Positions 27,381-35,695 of a stretch of DNA of 64,000 bases are shown in pieces (the first letter of the stretch is position 1; every line of letters starts with the position of its first letter). The translations under genes and the position numbers were made by a program. Below the pieces are notes generated by a model. The model ran no database searches and was not told where the DNA came from. It worked only from the letters and a program-made list of their open reading frames with translations. Source of the stretch: Bacillus sp. SJS (GTDB lineage Bacteria; Bacillota; Bacilli; Bacillales; Bacillaceae); the NCBI RefSeq assembly GCF_000732485.2, contig NZ_JAQV02000022.1:124001-188000 (forward strand). The letters run 5' to 3'.

Positions 27381-27995
27381 TTAATAAGAAAGCCGATAAA
27401 TCATAAACTTCTCTGCGGGGTTAATGTCATAAAGCTCCGGTACATAGACTTCTTCTTTCAGCTCAAAGGCTGTCTGGTTTTCTAAAAAAAGGATGTATTC
27501 TTCGGATGGATAATACAAAACCAGTTCCGTTTCCCGAGGTTCTTTTTCTACTGAAAGCAGAATGTTGTTAACGATTTTGATGAACACTTGGATGGAAAAC
27601 GGATTGAAGAAGTAAAACCGGTTATCTTGATCTGTAATGGAATATTCCTCTGCCAGGCAGCATTGGAATTGTATTTTATCTTTGTTCTTTTTGGTTTTTT
27701 TTCCGTAGCGATCCAGGTTTTCCAGAGCGGATTCATACAACCCTTCGTTCATTTCAATTCCGGTAACCGAGGCATTGAAATGATAATGGATATAGAAAAT
27801 CAACCGTCCCATTCCGCAGCCGAAATCGACCACGTGATCGCCGCTCTCAAGCTTATAATATTCAAATAAGGCGTCGAGCGCGCGATAGGGAGTCGGCTCA
27901 TAGCGGTGATAATGATAATGCACCGCTTGCAGGATTTCTTTTTGGTATCTTTCCGTTTTCACATTCATGATGTGGTCGTAATAGGCTTCCTTCAT
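27381..27995 (-). CDS. Class I SAM-dependent methyltransferase
   Basis: 204 aa. Motif I 'VVDFGCGMGRLIFYI' binds SAM, followed by the acidic loop 'TGIEMNEGLYESALENL' and motif IV region 'FYFFNPFSIQVF'. No target-recognition domain, so a small-molecule or protein substrate is likely. AGGAGTG precedes the ATG. First gene of a pair with the HEAT-like protein; a broken copy of its last 47 codons lies at 26586. Confidence 0.88.
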   Translation of the reverse strand: MKEAYYDHIMNVKTERYQKEILQAVHYHYHRYEPTPYRALDALFEYYKLESGDHVVDFGCGMGRLIFYIHYHFNASVTGIEMNEGLYESALENLDRYGKKTKKNKDKIQFQCCLAEEYSITDQDNRFYFFNPFSIQVFIKIVNNILLSVEKEPRETELVLYYPSEEYILFLENQTAFELKEEVYVPELYDINPAEKFMIYRLSY

Positions 27996-28218
27996 GGGGT
28001 CACTCCTAGATAATGTCTAATGATTATTATAGACTCACGTACTTTCTATATCAATTTTACAGGCAGGTTCTATACAGCTCATTATTCAAACAAGAATTCT
28101 ACCGGATTGTCTGTCTATTTCCTTCTTTTTGTGTTCATCAGTCTAGTTTGTGAATTGAGTGACACGTCATAACCCTTTGATCAATAAAATGTTAGAAATA
28201 AGAAAGGGGTTATTTAAC

Positions 28219-29454
28219 GTGTCCTCTCAAGAATCCGAACCCTCTTATTTTTTTGACAGCAGAGAGACTGATGAGGAAATCACCGATCATTTCAGGGCTT
28301 TCAGCCGCGATGAAATAGAGAAAGCATACGAAAAAAAATACCCACTTTTTCAACTGTTGTTTCAATTTAACATCCCAAAAGATTTAGTGAATGTTCTGGA
28401 GAAATTAAGCCGGGATGATGATGAATACAAGAAGCAATTTAATGACTTTCACACCGCTTTGGCCATCTGGAAAATGTATACGGGCTTTCAATGTAAGTTC
28501 AATCAAGTCCCGAAAATATTGATCTATTTAGTTGAGATGATTGATGAACTGAATGTCCCTATGCTTATTCGGACCTTTCATGTCCGCAGTATGCGCTTCG
28601 CCTTATCCCTCAAAAATGACATCCCTTCTATTTATGATCGGATCACATACGGCCTTATTTTCAGAGACCGCTTGCCATCTGTAATCCTGCATATGAAGCA
28701 GAAAAAACGAAATTTACACAGCTTTGCCGCTGGCATTGCCTGCAAATACCCTTTTGAGAATCCTGAATTGGAGCAGTGGGTACTATCGAAGACAGGGAAA
28801 ACAAAGAATGAAACCGTTCATGATGGAATCGCCTATTGGGAGGAACCGGATTTTCCGCGGGAAGGCAGTTTATCTAAACAGAAAGAATACCTCGCTTTCA
28901 ACCGAAAAGAGAGAGAATGGGAGCGTTGTAAAGAAAAATACCCAGCTTCTTTCGTGACACCGTTTACGTGCAGTTTAAAGCAAGAAAGAGTAGATTCCAT
29001 CCATGGAAGTGCGTATGTTTTGGACCCTAATGATCAGAAACAGGTTATTTTGGGCCATTTGACCATTTGCTGCCAGCGATTAAATGGAAGCGGGGAAGCA
29101 TCCATGATGGAAGGGCTATTGAACCCGGAAAGCGGCTTTTTACTCTTCGAAAAAAAATCAAAATTACTGGCTCAATCATGGATTTGGCTAAGCGAAGATA
29201 GAGACTTGCTCGTATTGGACAGTATGGAGTTTGCAGATAACCGGTCTGCCGGGGATATAATGGAGCTGTTAAGAGCATGGCTGGAAAAAACCTCCTATCA
29301 AAATATCCAAATGGGCAACGGTTTTAACCGGCCAATCATTGGTGAACAAGTCCCTCCTGAACACATAAAGTGGTACAAACAGCACTGGAAAGAACGCTAC
29401 ACTGATGCCTATGAGCGCGTTTGGCTAAAGAAAAACAGCCATATTTGTATATAA
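28219..29454 (+). CDS. Uncharacterised 411-aa protein
   Basis: I do not recognise this protein. The N-terminal half is helical and charged. The C-terminal half has mixed strands and includes 'VILGHLTICCQRLNGSGEASMMEGLLNPESGFLLF', 'LLAQSWIWLSEDRDLLVLDSMEF' and a final Tyr/Trp-rich 'IKWYKQHWKERYTDAYERVW'; the middle part recalls GNAT-like or PcfJ-like folds, weakly. The GTG at 28219 has AGAAAGGGG 9 bases upstream; a GTG at 28159 has no ribosome site. It stands alone and has no membrane segment or signal peptide. Confidence 0.7.
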   Translation: MSSQESEPSYFFDSRETDEEITDHFRAFSRDEIEKAYEKKYPLFQLLFQFNIPKDLVNVLEKLSRDDDEYKKQFNDFHTALAIWKMYTGFQCKFNQVPKILIYLVEMIDELNVPMLIRTFHVRSMRFALSLKNDIPSIYDRITYGLIFRDRLPSVILHMKQKKRNLHSFAAGIACKYPFENPELEQWVLSKTGKTKNETVHDGIAYWEEPDFPREGSLSKQKEYLAFNRKEREWERCKEKYPASFVTPFTCSLKQERVDSIHGSAYVLDPNDQKQVILGHLTICCQRLNGSGEASMMEGLLNPESGFLLFEKKSKLLAQSWIWLSEDRDLLVLDSMEFADNRSAGDIMELLRAWLEKTSYQNIQMGNGFNRPIIGEQVPPEHIKWYKQHWKERYTDAYERVWLKKNSHICI

Positions 29455-29475
29455 TGACGGACCAGTTAACCGAAA

Positions 29476-29510
29476 GATCCATCCCAATTCAATTAGAAAA
29501 GGGATGGATC
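29476..29510. terminator. Hairpin between convergent genes
   Basis: GATCCATCCC pairs perfectly with GGGATGGATC around a 15-base loop; it serves the 411-aa gene and the DUF1272 gene. Confidence 0.65.
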
Positions 29511-29525
29511 AGGAAGTTGCTAATA

Positions 29526-29723
29526 TTAAGACCGGCTAATCGGGCAAGCTCCGCCCGCTCTTGGGCGCTTCACCAGTTCTCCCCCGCAGTTCTGGCAAAC
29601 CCCGTGCATTTCTTCGGTACAATCTTCGCAAAACGTACATTCATGGGTACATATATAAGCGGTGGAATGCGCATCAAGTGTATGTTCGCATCTCTCACAA
29701 TTCGTTCTCATTTCAAGCGCCAT
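29526..29723 (-). CDS. DUF1272 cysteine-rich zinc-binding protein
   Basis: 65 aa with four CxxC-type pairs (CERC, CTHECTFCEDC, CQNC), matching DUF1272: 'MALEMRTNCERCEHTL...AYICTHECTFCEDC...HGVCQNCGGELVKRPR'. Probably a small zinc-binding protein; function unknown in the family. GAGCTTGAAAG precedes the ATG. It lies just downstream of a truncated isochorismatase fragment on the same strand, as if a larger transcription unit had been deleted internally. Confidence 0.85.
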   Translation of the reverse strand: MALEMRTNCERCEHTLDAHSTAYICTHECTFCEDCTEEMHGVCQNCGGELVKRPRAGGACPISRS

Positions 29724-29791
29724 CTTTCAAGCTCCTCTCTCTTCTCAATACTTTTTCCGTCGTCCGGATTTCCGCAAATTCTTCGTGCAGA

Positions 29792-29875
29792 TTAACTAGG
29801 GTCATTTGGTCCCCAGCTTGGGTCATCGAAGGCTTTCTGAACATCTATGATCAGCAGCGGAGTATGTCTATCCAA
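29792..29875 (-). pseudogene. Truncated isochorismatase-family N-terminus
   Basis: AGGAGGGG (29884-29891) and a TTG start at 29875 lead into TPLLIIDVQKAFDDPSWGPN, the standard opening of isochorismatase-like hydrolases with the catalytic Asp in IDVQ. The frame stops after 27 residues at a TAA, and nothing resembling the rest of the enzyme follows before DUF1272 begins. Intact start signals with a missing body point to an internal deletion. The divergent Lrp-type gene would have been its neighbour. Confidence 0.75.
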
Positions 29876-30025
29876 CAGCTCATCCCCTCCTATCTGTTTG
29901 CCCTTTTATTGTATTTCGAATTGGAATCATTTAACATACAGTTTATGAGGTATTGATAGAAAAAAACTTCATTTTTTACGTTCTTTATCATTCACAGATT
30001 TATATTTTAAGGAGGGTCTCTTTGA

Positions 30026-30454
30026 ATGGATGCATTGGATCAGAAAATTATTTTTCATCTTCAGGAGGATGCCCGCATTTCCATGACGGAGCTCGGCAAT
30101 CGGATCAATTTGTCCGTACCGGCTGTGAAGGAAAGGGTTAAAAAGCTTGAAGATAAAGGCGTCATTACCGCCTACAGAGCTGTGATTAACCCCGAAAAAA
30201 TCAATAAATACGTCACGGCTTTTATTTTATTTGATTCAAAAAGATGCAAAGCCTTCCGCGAATTCTGCAGCGGTCATCCTGAGGTGATGGAATGCCACAG
30301 GCTTGCCGGACAGTTCAGCTATCTAGTAAAAGTCGTCACTGAATCTGTTCATACATTGGAGGATTTCATTGATGCCGCTATGGAATATGGCCAGCCCTCC
30401 ACTTTGATTAATTTGTCCTCTTCACTAGAATACAAGCCGTTTTTCAAGGTCTGA
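30026..30454 (+). CDS. Lrp/AsnC family transcriptional regulator
   Basis: 142 aa. N-terminal helix-turn-helix 'MDALDQKIIFHLQEDARISMTELGNRINLSVPAVKERVKKLEDKGVI' and a C-terminal RAM effector domain ('VTAFILFDSKRCKAF...HRLAGQFSYLVKVVTES'). Such proteins sense amino acids and often control a divergent gene. Here the divergent gene is the truncated isochorismatase relic, so its local target may be lost. AAGGAGGG precedes the ATG. Confidence 0.92.
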   Translation: MDALDQKIIFHLQEDARISMTELGNRINLSVPAVKERVKKLEDKGVITAYRAVINPEKINKYVTAFILFDSKRCKAFREFCSGHPEVMECHRLAGQFSYLVKVVTESVHTLEDFIDAAMEYGQPSTLINLSSSLEYKPFFKV

Positions 30455-30759
30455 AAAAAGAAATGATATATATACCCTATATTCGACATAAAGAAACACA
30501 TATTTTCAATATATTGAATTTTCTTAGATTATCGTTCTTTATAAAGCAATTATTGATAGTCAAATACTACTAGATAGTTTATACTAGTTTTTGAATCATA
30601 TTTCCTGCTGGGCTCATTCAATGAAAGAATTAGGATGCAAAGCATTCGGAGCAAATTCCCTTTACACCATTTGAGCATGCTGCATGAGTCTCCATCTGTC
30701 ACTGCCTCTTAAATACCTCTTGAAAGGCCTTAAGGGATCAAAAAACGGAGGGAAAAAAC
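30455..30759. other. Gene-free stretch
   Basis: 305 bp, AT-rich in the first half. No open frame, RNA fold or repeat that I can support; it should hold the promoter of the secreted coiled-coil gene, but no clear -35/-10 pair with normal spacing was found. Confidence 0.6.
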
Positions 30760-31449
30760 ATGTTAAAAAAAGCTCTAGTCATCTCAATTTCTGTAATGCT
30801 GTCAGCGTCTTTTGGAACAAGCGCACTTGCAGCCACCAGCTCTGCCGATGTTGATAAAGTAATGGCCTCTATCGAGAAAACGAACACAGACATTGAAGCG
30901 AAAATTGCGAAAGCGGTCATCGAAGCGGACGCACTTGAAGCAGCTTATTTAGCCGATATTCAGAAATTAGAAGAAGGCGACACGGTGGTAAAGCTGAAAG
31001 AACAAGCGGGCAAGCTTGAAAGCGATTTATCCAAAACAAACGATTCTGTTAAAATCGAAAAAATTCAGAAGGAATTAGCTGCACTTAATGGTAAACTGGA
31101 AGCAGAAACAGCTAAAATCAGCGCCAAAATGGCTTCTCTTAAAGAAGAATTAGACGCTCTTTCTCTTTTAGCTCCTGAAGAAGGAAAAGAGAAAAAGAAA
31201 CTGGACGAAAAAATGGCCAAGCTGAAAGAAAGACTGGACAAAAAAGCAGAAAAATACAACGACCGCACTGAAAAATTCACACGCGATCTTGATAAATTAA
31301 TAACAGACTTATATGATACGACTCTTAAAATGTCGAACGACATGATTCAAAAAGCAGCAGAAAAAGGCATTCAAGCTGAAGCTTCGTGGACTTTGGTTGA
31401 ATTGGGAGGCCGTTTAGTCTGGATTGATCCGATTAAGGTCTGCCACTAA
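30760..31449 (+). CDS. Secreted coiled-coil protein
   Basis: 229 aa with a Sec signal peptide (cleavage after SALA, near residue 24). Almost the whole mature chain is charged heptad-like helix rich in Lys, Glu, Ala and Leu (about 30-200), followed by a short tail 'SWTLVELGGRLVWIDPIKVCH' ending in a lone Cys. This looks like an extracellular or wall-associated spacer protein. Family unknown to me. CGGAGGG precedes the ATG. The HD-GYP gene starts 18 bp downstream on the same strand, so the two may share a transcript. Confidence 0.7.
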   Translation: MLKKALVISISVMLSASFGTSALAATSSADVDKVMASIEKTNTDIEAKIAKAVIEADALEAAYLADIQKLEEGDTVVKLKEQAGKLESDLSKTNDSVKIEKIQKELAALNGKLEAETAKISAKMASLKEELDALSLLAPEEGKEKKKLDEKMAKLKERLDKKAEKYNDRTEKFTRDLDKLITDLYDTTLKMSNDMIQKAAEKGIQAEASWTLVELGGRLVWIDPIKVCH

Positions 31450-31467
31450 GAACGGAGGCAAATGTAC

Positions 31468-32376
31468 ATGAAGGGTCTTCATCTCGGTTTTCAAGGTGAT
31501 TTTTTAGAAAAAGTAACAGATATCAGCTCTGAGTACAGTTTGCTTGCTAAGGGAGACGGTGCTGAGGTCATTTTGCAAACCATCCTTGAGGGGAAGACCT
31601 TTTATGTGCATCCTGGTGACACACCGGAATTGATGGAGTTCTTTTATATCCTATCCGGTCATTGTGTATGTAAAGATTCGGGAGAAAATTTGAAGTCCGG
31701 TGACTACTTTTATCTGCATCAATTAAAAGAAGCCACCTATTTTAAAGCGGAAACCGAAATGAGAATGCTTTGGTTTATTACTCAGCCTGTTTTTCATTAC
31801 ATGAGCAAAAATATTGAAGAGCTTACGAAAATTGTTAAACAGGTAGAAGAAAAGGACTCATATACTTATCAGCACAGTGCCCGCGTTCAAACGTGCTCTG
31901 TCCAAATTGCCAAGCACCTTCAGCTTACGAAGGATCAGCTTGAAAACTTATATTATGCCTCGCTTTTCCATGACGTTGGAAAAATACATGTTCCCGAAGA
32001 AATACTGAACAAGCCCGATAAACTCACTCCGAAAGAATTTGAAATTTTAAAAAAGCACTCTTATGATGGAGCCCAAATGGTAAAATCCACATACTATGAT
32101 CATATTAGCAACATTATCCTTCACCATCACGAAAGGCTCGATGGATCTGGATATCCATACGGGCTAAAAGGAGACCAAATCTCAACCGAAGCCCAAATCA
32201 TTGCCATTGCAGACACATACGATGCCATGACCTCTGACCGGGTATACAGAAAAGGCTTGAATCCCGTTGATGCAATGAAAGAAATAAAGAGCTTAACGAA
32301 CCGCCATTACAGGGAGCCGATTGTGGATGCCCTTGAGCAAGTGCTCATTTCTGAAGGGATTCTTCCGAAAGATTAG
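31468..32376 (+). CDS. Cupin-fused HD-GYP phosphodiesterase
   Basis: 302 aa. N-terminal cupin-like beta domain (residues about 15-110: 'EFFYILSGHCVCKDSGENLKSGDYFYLH'), then an HD-GYP domain: 'YTYQHSARVQTCSVQIAKHL', 'SLFHDVGKIHVPEEIL' (HD pair), 'LHHHERLDGSGYPYGLKG' (the GYP), and 'AIADTYDAMTSDR'. HD-GYP enzymes degrade cyclic di-GMP or other cyclic nucleotides; the cupin may sense a ligand. All HD metal residues appear intact. The ATG at 31468, 9 bases after GGAGG, is preferred over ATG 31462. Ends at a strong terminator. Confidence 0.88.
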   Translation: MKGLHLGFQGDFLEKVTDISSEYSLLAKGDGAEVILQTILEGKTFYVHPGDTPELMEFFYILSGHCVCKDSGENLKSGDYFYLHQLKEATYFKAETEMRMLWFITQPVFHYMSKNIEELTKIVKQVEEKDSYTYQHSARVQTCSVQIAKHLQLTKDQLENLYYASLFHDVGKIHVPEEILNKPDKLTPKEFEILKKHSYDGAQMVKSTYYDHISNIILHHHERLDGSGYPYGLKGDQISTEAQIIAIADTYDAMTSDRVYRKGLNPVDAMKEIKSLTNRHYREPIVDALEQVLISEGILPKD

Positions 32377-32394
32377 AATCATTACGGACTGCTG

Positions 32395-32433
32395 AAAAAA
32401 GACGGACCTCTATTTTCGAGGGTCCGTCTTTTT
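32395..32433. terminator. Bidirectional terminator
   Basis: AAAAAAGACGGACC pairs with GGTCCGTCTTTTT around TCTATTTTCGAG, between the convergent HD-GYP and SDR genes. Confidence 0.9.
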
Positions 32434-32450
32434 CATGACACAAAGCTGTA

Positions 32451-33236
32451 TCATATCTCCATTTTCCACCGTTCCTGCTCCGTTTCCTTCAGCTGTTTCT
32501 CTGTTTCTTCCGGGTGAACGGTACGGAATTTGTGGTGGTCTGCTGGGATGATTTCGATCATTTTTTCAATCATGTCCTGCGGATCAAACTGGTCTTTTAA
32601 TCCTTCTGCCTGCTTGATCATGTCTGCCTTCTTTGTAAAATGCTTTTCTTCATCGAACCATTTCCATTTTTCTTCTGCACTCCGGTCGTTAAAGCCTGTA
32701 CCATAGGCTCCCGGATTAATGGTTGCTACTTGCACGCCGAATTCTTTCAGCTCAGCCTGCATTGTCTGGGCGATTCCTTCAATTGCGTGTTTTGTGGCGG
32801 TATAAGGTCCGACATACGGAGTTGCGGAAATACCAGCCATTGAACTCATAAACACGATTTTACCGCTGCCTTTTTGAACCATCTTCCGGGCAGCAAGCTG
32901 CACCGTTTCAAGCGTTGCGAACACGTTCACCTCAAAAAGGGCGCGGAACCGGTCCATCGGAACCTCCGCTAGCGGACCGCCTTCGTTGATTGCCGCATTC
33001 GCGACAAATACATCAATATCGTATTTCTCGATCTGAGTCCGGTCCCGTTCATTGGTGATATCCAGTTTAAAAACTTCCATATCGAGACCCTGTCTCTGTG
33101 CTTCCTGCATCAAATCTGTTTTCTGGGCGGTGATTTCCGTTGCTGCGATGACGCGATGGCCTTTTTTTGCGAGACCGAGTGCTGCGCCTCTGCCCAGTCC
33201 GGTTCCTGCGCCTGTGATGAAGATGGTTTTGCTCAT
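32451..33236 (-). CDS. Short-chain dehydrogenase/reductase
   Basis: 261 aa. NAD(P)-binding glycine motif TGAGTGLGRGAA near residue 10, 'VFVANAA' for NNAG, catalytic Ser in 'VFMSSMAG' and the Tyr-x-x-x-Lys pair in YTATKHAIEG. Substrate not evident. The frame is open 36 codons upstream, but AAGGAGGAACCTGAA directly precedes ATG 33236, and the extension would overlap the next gene upstream. Single gene, convergent with the HD-GYP gene. Confidence 0.92.
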   Translation of the reverse strand: MSKTIFITGAGTGLGRGAALGLAKKGHRVIAATEITAQKTDLMQEAQRQGLDMEVFKLDITNERDRTQIEKYDIDVFVANAAINEGGPLAEVPMDRFRALFEVNVFATLETVQLAARKMVQKGSGKIVFMSSMAGISATPYVGPYTATKHAIEGIAQTMQAELKEFGVQVATINPGAYGTGFNDRSAEEKWKWFDEEKHFTKKADMIKQAEGLKDQFDPQDMIEKMIEIIPADHHKFRTVHPEETEKQLKETEQERWKMEI

Positions 33237-33312
33237 TTCAGGTTCCTCCTTGTGTAATTGCTCTATCTCTCTAGTTCCCATTTGGAGGGGGAGTAAACCA
33301 TATGGATGCTCC

Positions 33313-33555
33313 CTATCTTTCTTTATACCTTTTAAATTGCGCAAGTTGTGTAGAGAAGCGCAAATGTTTATCCCCTGCTACTTCAATTGTAATTCTCCAT
33401 TGAGGATGAATGATTAAATTATTTTCCTCGCCTAATTCCAGGACAGCATGAATAGTATCTTCATCTCTGTCCAAAATGACCATTTTCTTATTATCTCCAT
33501 CTGTTATGGGGTTCAACGTTTCACCCATCTCAAGTTTATAATCCAAAAAATTCAT
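33313..33555 (-). CDS. Small hypothetical protein
   Basis: 80 aa, beta-rich by pattern ('KKMVILDRDEDTIHAVLELGEENNLIIHPQWRITIEVAGDKHLRFS'), no membrane segment, no known motif. AAGGGGG precedes the ATG. It starts 16 bp after the VWA gene stop on the same strand, so the two are probably co-transcribed and may act together. Function unknown. Confidence 0.65.
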   Translation of the reverse strand: MNFLDYKLEMGETLNPITDGDNKKMVILDRDEDTIHAVLELGEENNLIIHPQWRITIEVAGDKHLRFSTQLAQFKRYKER

Positions 33556-33571
33556 CTTAATCCCCCTTGTT

Positions 33572-34153
33572 CTATTCCACGATTTTGTTGATCGATTCTT
33601 GCACGCTGGAATACATCGCTTCTATTCCAGCCGCTGATGCTGTAAACTCATGAACCATATCTTGCTGGACTCCAAGAAGATTTGCTTCATGAAACGCATC
33701 GATATTCGCTCCTAAAAATAGAAACTCCCAATTGTATTTTTCACGCTGATGGGTAATCAGATCTTTGACCTTGTCATGAGTAAATTCTCTGCTGGCATTC
33801 TCCATGCCATCCGTAGTGATGACGAACATGACCTTATCCGGTCTCTGATTTTCCTCAGTATGCTGAAGCCTGCTTCCCACTTCCAAAATCGCCTTGCCAA
33901 TCGCATCCAGCAATGCGGTACATCCCCGTACATCGTAATTTTCTTTTGACAGTGATACCTCCTTTGCGTCTTCTCCATTCCAGAGAACCTCATATTGATC
34001 ATCAAATAGAACGGCTGTAACATTCGTTTCGCCTTCCCGTTCCGTTTGCTTTTTTATAAGTGAATTAAAGCCTTCGATTGTTTCCTGTTCAAGTCCTGCC
34101 ATTGACCCGCTGCGGTCAAGCAGGAACACAATCTCCTTTAAGCCAGCTTTCAT
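33572..34153 (-). CDS. von Willebrand factor A domain protein
   Basis: 193 aa, essentially one VWA domain. The MIDAS metal site is complete: Asp-x-Ser-x-Ser in FLLDRSGSM (residues 12-17), Thr in 'GCTALLDAIG', and Asp in 'VMFVITTDGMENAS'. Cytoplasmic (no signal peptide). VWA proteins bind partners in multi-protein complexes. It is divergent from a HTH protein gene and followed by an 80-aa gene. GAGAGGAG precedes the ATG. Confidence 0.87.
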   Translation of the reverse strand: MKAGLKEIVFLLDRSGSMAGLEQETIEGFNSLIKKQTEREGETNVTAVLFDDQYEVLWNGEDAKEVSLSKENYDVRGCTALLDAIGKAILEVGSRLQHTEENQRPDKVMFVITTDGMENASREFTHDKVKDLITHQREKYNWEFLFLGANIDAFHEANLLGVQQDMVHEFTASAAGIEAMYSSVQESINKIVE

Positions 34154-34251
34154 TGTAATTCTCCTCTCGGTTTATCATGTATAATCATAATGAAAAACAG
34201 ACCGGAAGTGGTCGCCTGCAAAGCGACATTTTAGGGGGAAGCATAGATCAG

Positions 34252-34725
34252 ATGATGGATGAAAAATTGCTGCATGAAATAGAGGAATACCTTCGAACTC
34301 ACAGGGAAACAAGCTTTAATCTTTATGAGAATTACACTACCCATCAGCCAATACAAGCGGAAATTGCACAATTTCTAGACAAAAACAGGAAACCGGGTTT
34401 TAACCAAATATTATTTGAATTCTTAGAGAAAAAAGCCTTAACAGATTCAGAAGTATACAAAAAAGCGGGGATCGACCGCAGGCACTTTTCCAAGATGAGA
34501 TCAAGCGGATACAGGCCGCGCAAGAAGACAGCCCTCTCACTGGCTTTGGCAATGGAGTTAGACATAGATGAATTGGAAGACCTTCTGTCTGCTGCAGGAT
34601 ACTCCATATCCTATAGTGAAGACAGGGATTTGATTGTTACGTATTTTGTGGAGAAGGGGATTTATGATTTGTTTAAGATAAATGAAATGCTGGACCATTA
34701 CGAGGAAGAGGTTTTTACGATATAA
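34252..34725 (+). CDS. Helix-turn-helix (XRE-like) protein
   Basis: 157 aa. The middle 'KKALTDSEVYKKAGIDRRHFSKMRSSGYRPRKKTALSLALAMELDIDELEDLLSAAGY' reads as a XRE-type HTH where the second helix touches DNA. The tail 'DLIVTYFVEKGIYDLFKINEML' is conserved-looking. The start is uncertain: ATG 34177 lies next to a -10-like TATAAT (34180-34185) and has no ribosome site, so I take ATG 34252, with GGGGG 13 bases before it. Divergent from the VWA gene; the two likely form a functional pair. Confidence 0.7.
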   Translation: MMDEKLLHEIEEYLRTHRETSFNLYENYTTHQPIQAEIAQFLDKNRKPGFNQILFEFLEKKALTDSEVYKKAGIDRRHFSKMRSSGYRPRKKTALSLALAMELDIDELEDLLSAAGYSISYSEDRDLIVTYFVEKGIYDLFKINEMLDHYEEEVFTI

Positions 34726-34740
34726 ATTTTACTGTTTAAA

Positions 34741-34790
34741 TAAAAAACTCCAATTAGCAGTCTCTTTTTGAAAAACTGAGAATTGGAGTT
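34741..34790 (-). terminator. Terminator of the COG4705-like gene
   Basis: AACTCCAATT pairs perfectly with AATTGGAGTT; T run on the minus strand side. Confidence 0.75.
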
Positions 34791-34798
34791 AGCCTATA

Positions 34799-35590
34799 TT
34801 ATGTTTCTATACGAGTTTCATCCCGCCTCGTTTTCGTAAGGTACGTTACCAAACCAATAATGATGACGAAAAAGATGGCACTCGTTCCCACGGTTCCGAG
34901 ACCGAGTCCTCCATTTTTCTGTGACTGCGATAGGAAATCGCCAAAGGAAGCTCCAAATGGGCGGGTTAAGATGTAGGCAATCCAGAATGAGAGCACAGGA
35001 TTCAGCTTGAATCGGAAATAAGCAAGGGCCGTCAATCCAATTAATCCAGCAAAAATGAGTCCAGAAATCATATACCCCAAGTTCATTCCTTCAGAAATTA
35101 AATCCCCGGCCGCCGTTCCTAATGCAAAGGTAAAGAGGATCGCCAGCCAGTAAAAACCTTCTCTCTTTGTTGTATAGATGGAGTGGATGGATAACGTTTT
35201 TTCGCTGCCATACCAGGCTGCGAATGTGATTGCAAGGGCAATGGAGAAGACAATGGTAGATGTGAGGAGCGGAACCCCGAAGTGATCGGTTAAATTATCC
35301 GTAATCAGCGTCCCAACGATACTAATTAACACAACCGCCAGCCAGTAAATACTCGGGACGTATTTCCTTTTTAAAAATTGGACCAGCAGGATCATCACTA
35401 ACAGTCCGCTCATTAAATAGGTCGTATTGGTTAACCCCCAGTGCAGGTTAAAGGACAAAAAGTCTGCGGCTGTTTCGCCAACGGTCGTCGCCATAATTTT
35501 AATAATCCAGAAAAAGATCGTGACCTCAGGCACTTTATTTAGCATCCCCCTGCCGGGTGATAAGGTTGGAATCTCTATTTTTTCTGACAT
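34799..35590 (-). CDS. Polytopic membrane protein, COG4705-like
   Basis: 263 aa with about eight membrane segments. 'KVPEVTIFFWIIKIMATTVGETAADFLSFNL' near the start matches the conserved opening of COG4705 membrane proteins. A second, related segment ('FYWLAILFTFALGTAAGDLISEGMNLGY') suggests an internal duplication of four-helix halves with Gly-x-x-x-Asp motifs in the membrane. Transport or stress role unknown. ATG 35590 follows AAGGAGG by 8 bases. A two-component system lies upstream on the same strand, and a direct-repeat box precedes this gene. Confidence 0.8.
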   Translation of the reverse strand: MSEKIEIPTLSPGRGMLNKVPEVTIFFWIIKIMATTVGETAADFLSFNLHWGLTNTTYLMSGLLVMILLVQFLKRKYVPSIYWLAVVLISIVGTLITDNLTDHFGVPLLTSTIVFSIALAITFAAWYGSEKTLSIHSIYTTKREGFYWLAILFTFALGTAAGDLISEGMNLGYMISGLIFAGLIGLTALAYFRFKLNPVLSFWIAYILTRPFGASFGDFLSQSQKNGGLGLGTVGTSAIFFVIIIGLVTYLTKTRRDETRIET

Positions 35591-35641
35591 AGAATGTACC
35601 TCCTTCATTTCGTATTACAAAGCTACTTTACAAGACAATCC

Positions 35642-35658
35642 TGAAAATTAAATGAAAA
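35642..35658 (-). promoter_or_regulatory. OmpR-type direct-repeat box before the COG4705-like gene
   Basis: On the minus strand TTTTCA-N5-TTTTCA, an 11-bp-period repeat, 52 bp before the gene start and about 45 bp past the kinase stop. The neighbouring response regulator is the likely binder. Confidence 0.5.
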
Positions 35659-35666
35659 TAGACAAA

Positions 35667-35693
35667 CAAAAAAGGACCCTGCTATAGGAGTCC
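35667..35693 (-). terminator. Terminator of the two-component operon
   Basis: GGACTCCT pairs with AGGGTCC (one mismatch), then TTTTTT on the minus strand, 3 bp past the kinase stop. Confidence 0.75.
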
Positions 35694-35695
35694 AT

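Noticed and set aside
33237-33344. N-terminal extension of the SDR
   Set aside because: A perfect ribosome site precedes ATG 33236, the extension is not part of a Rossmann fold, and it overlaps the 80-aa gene.
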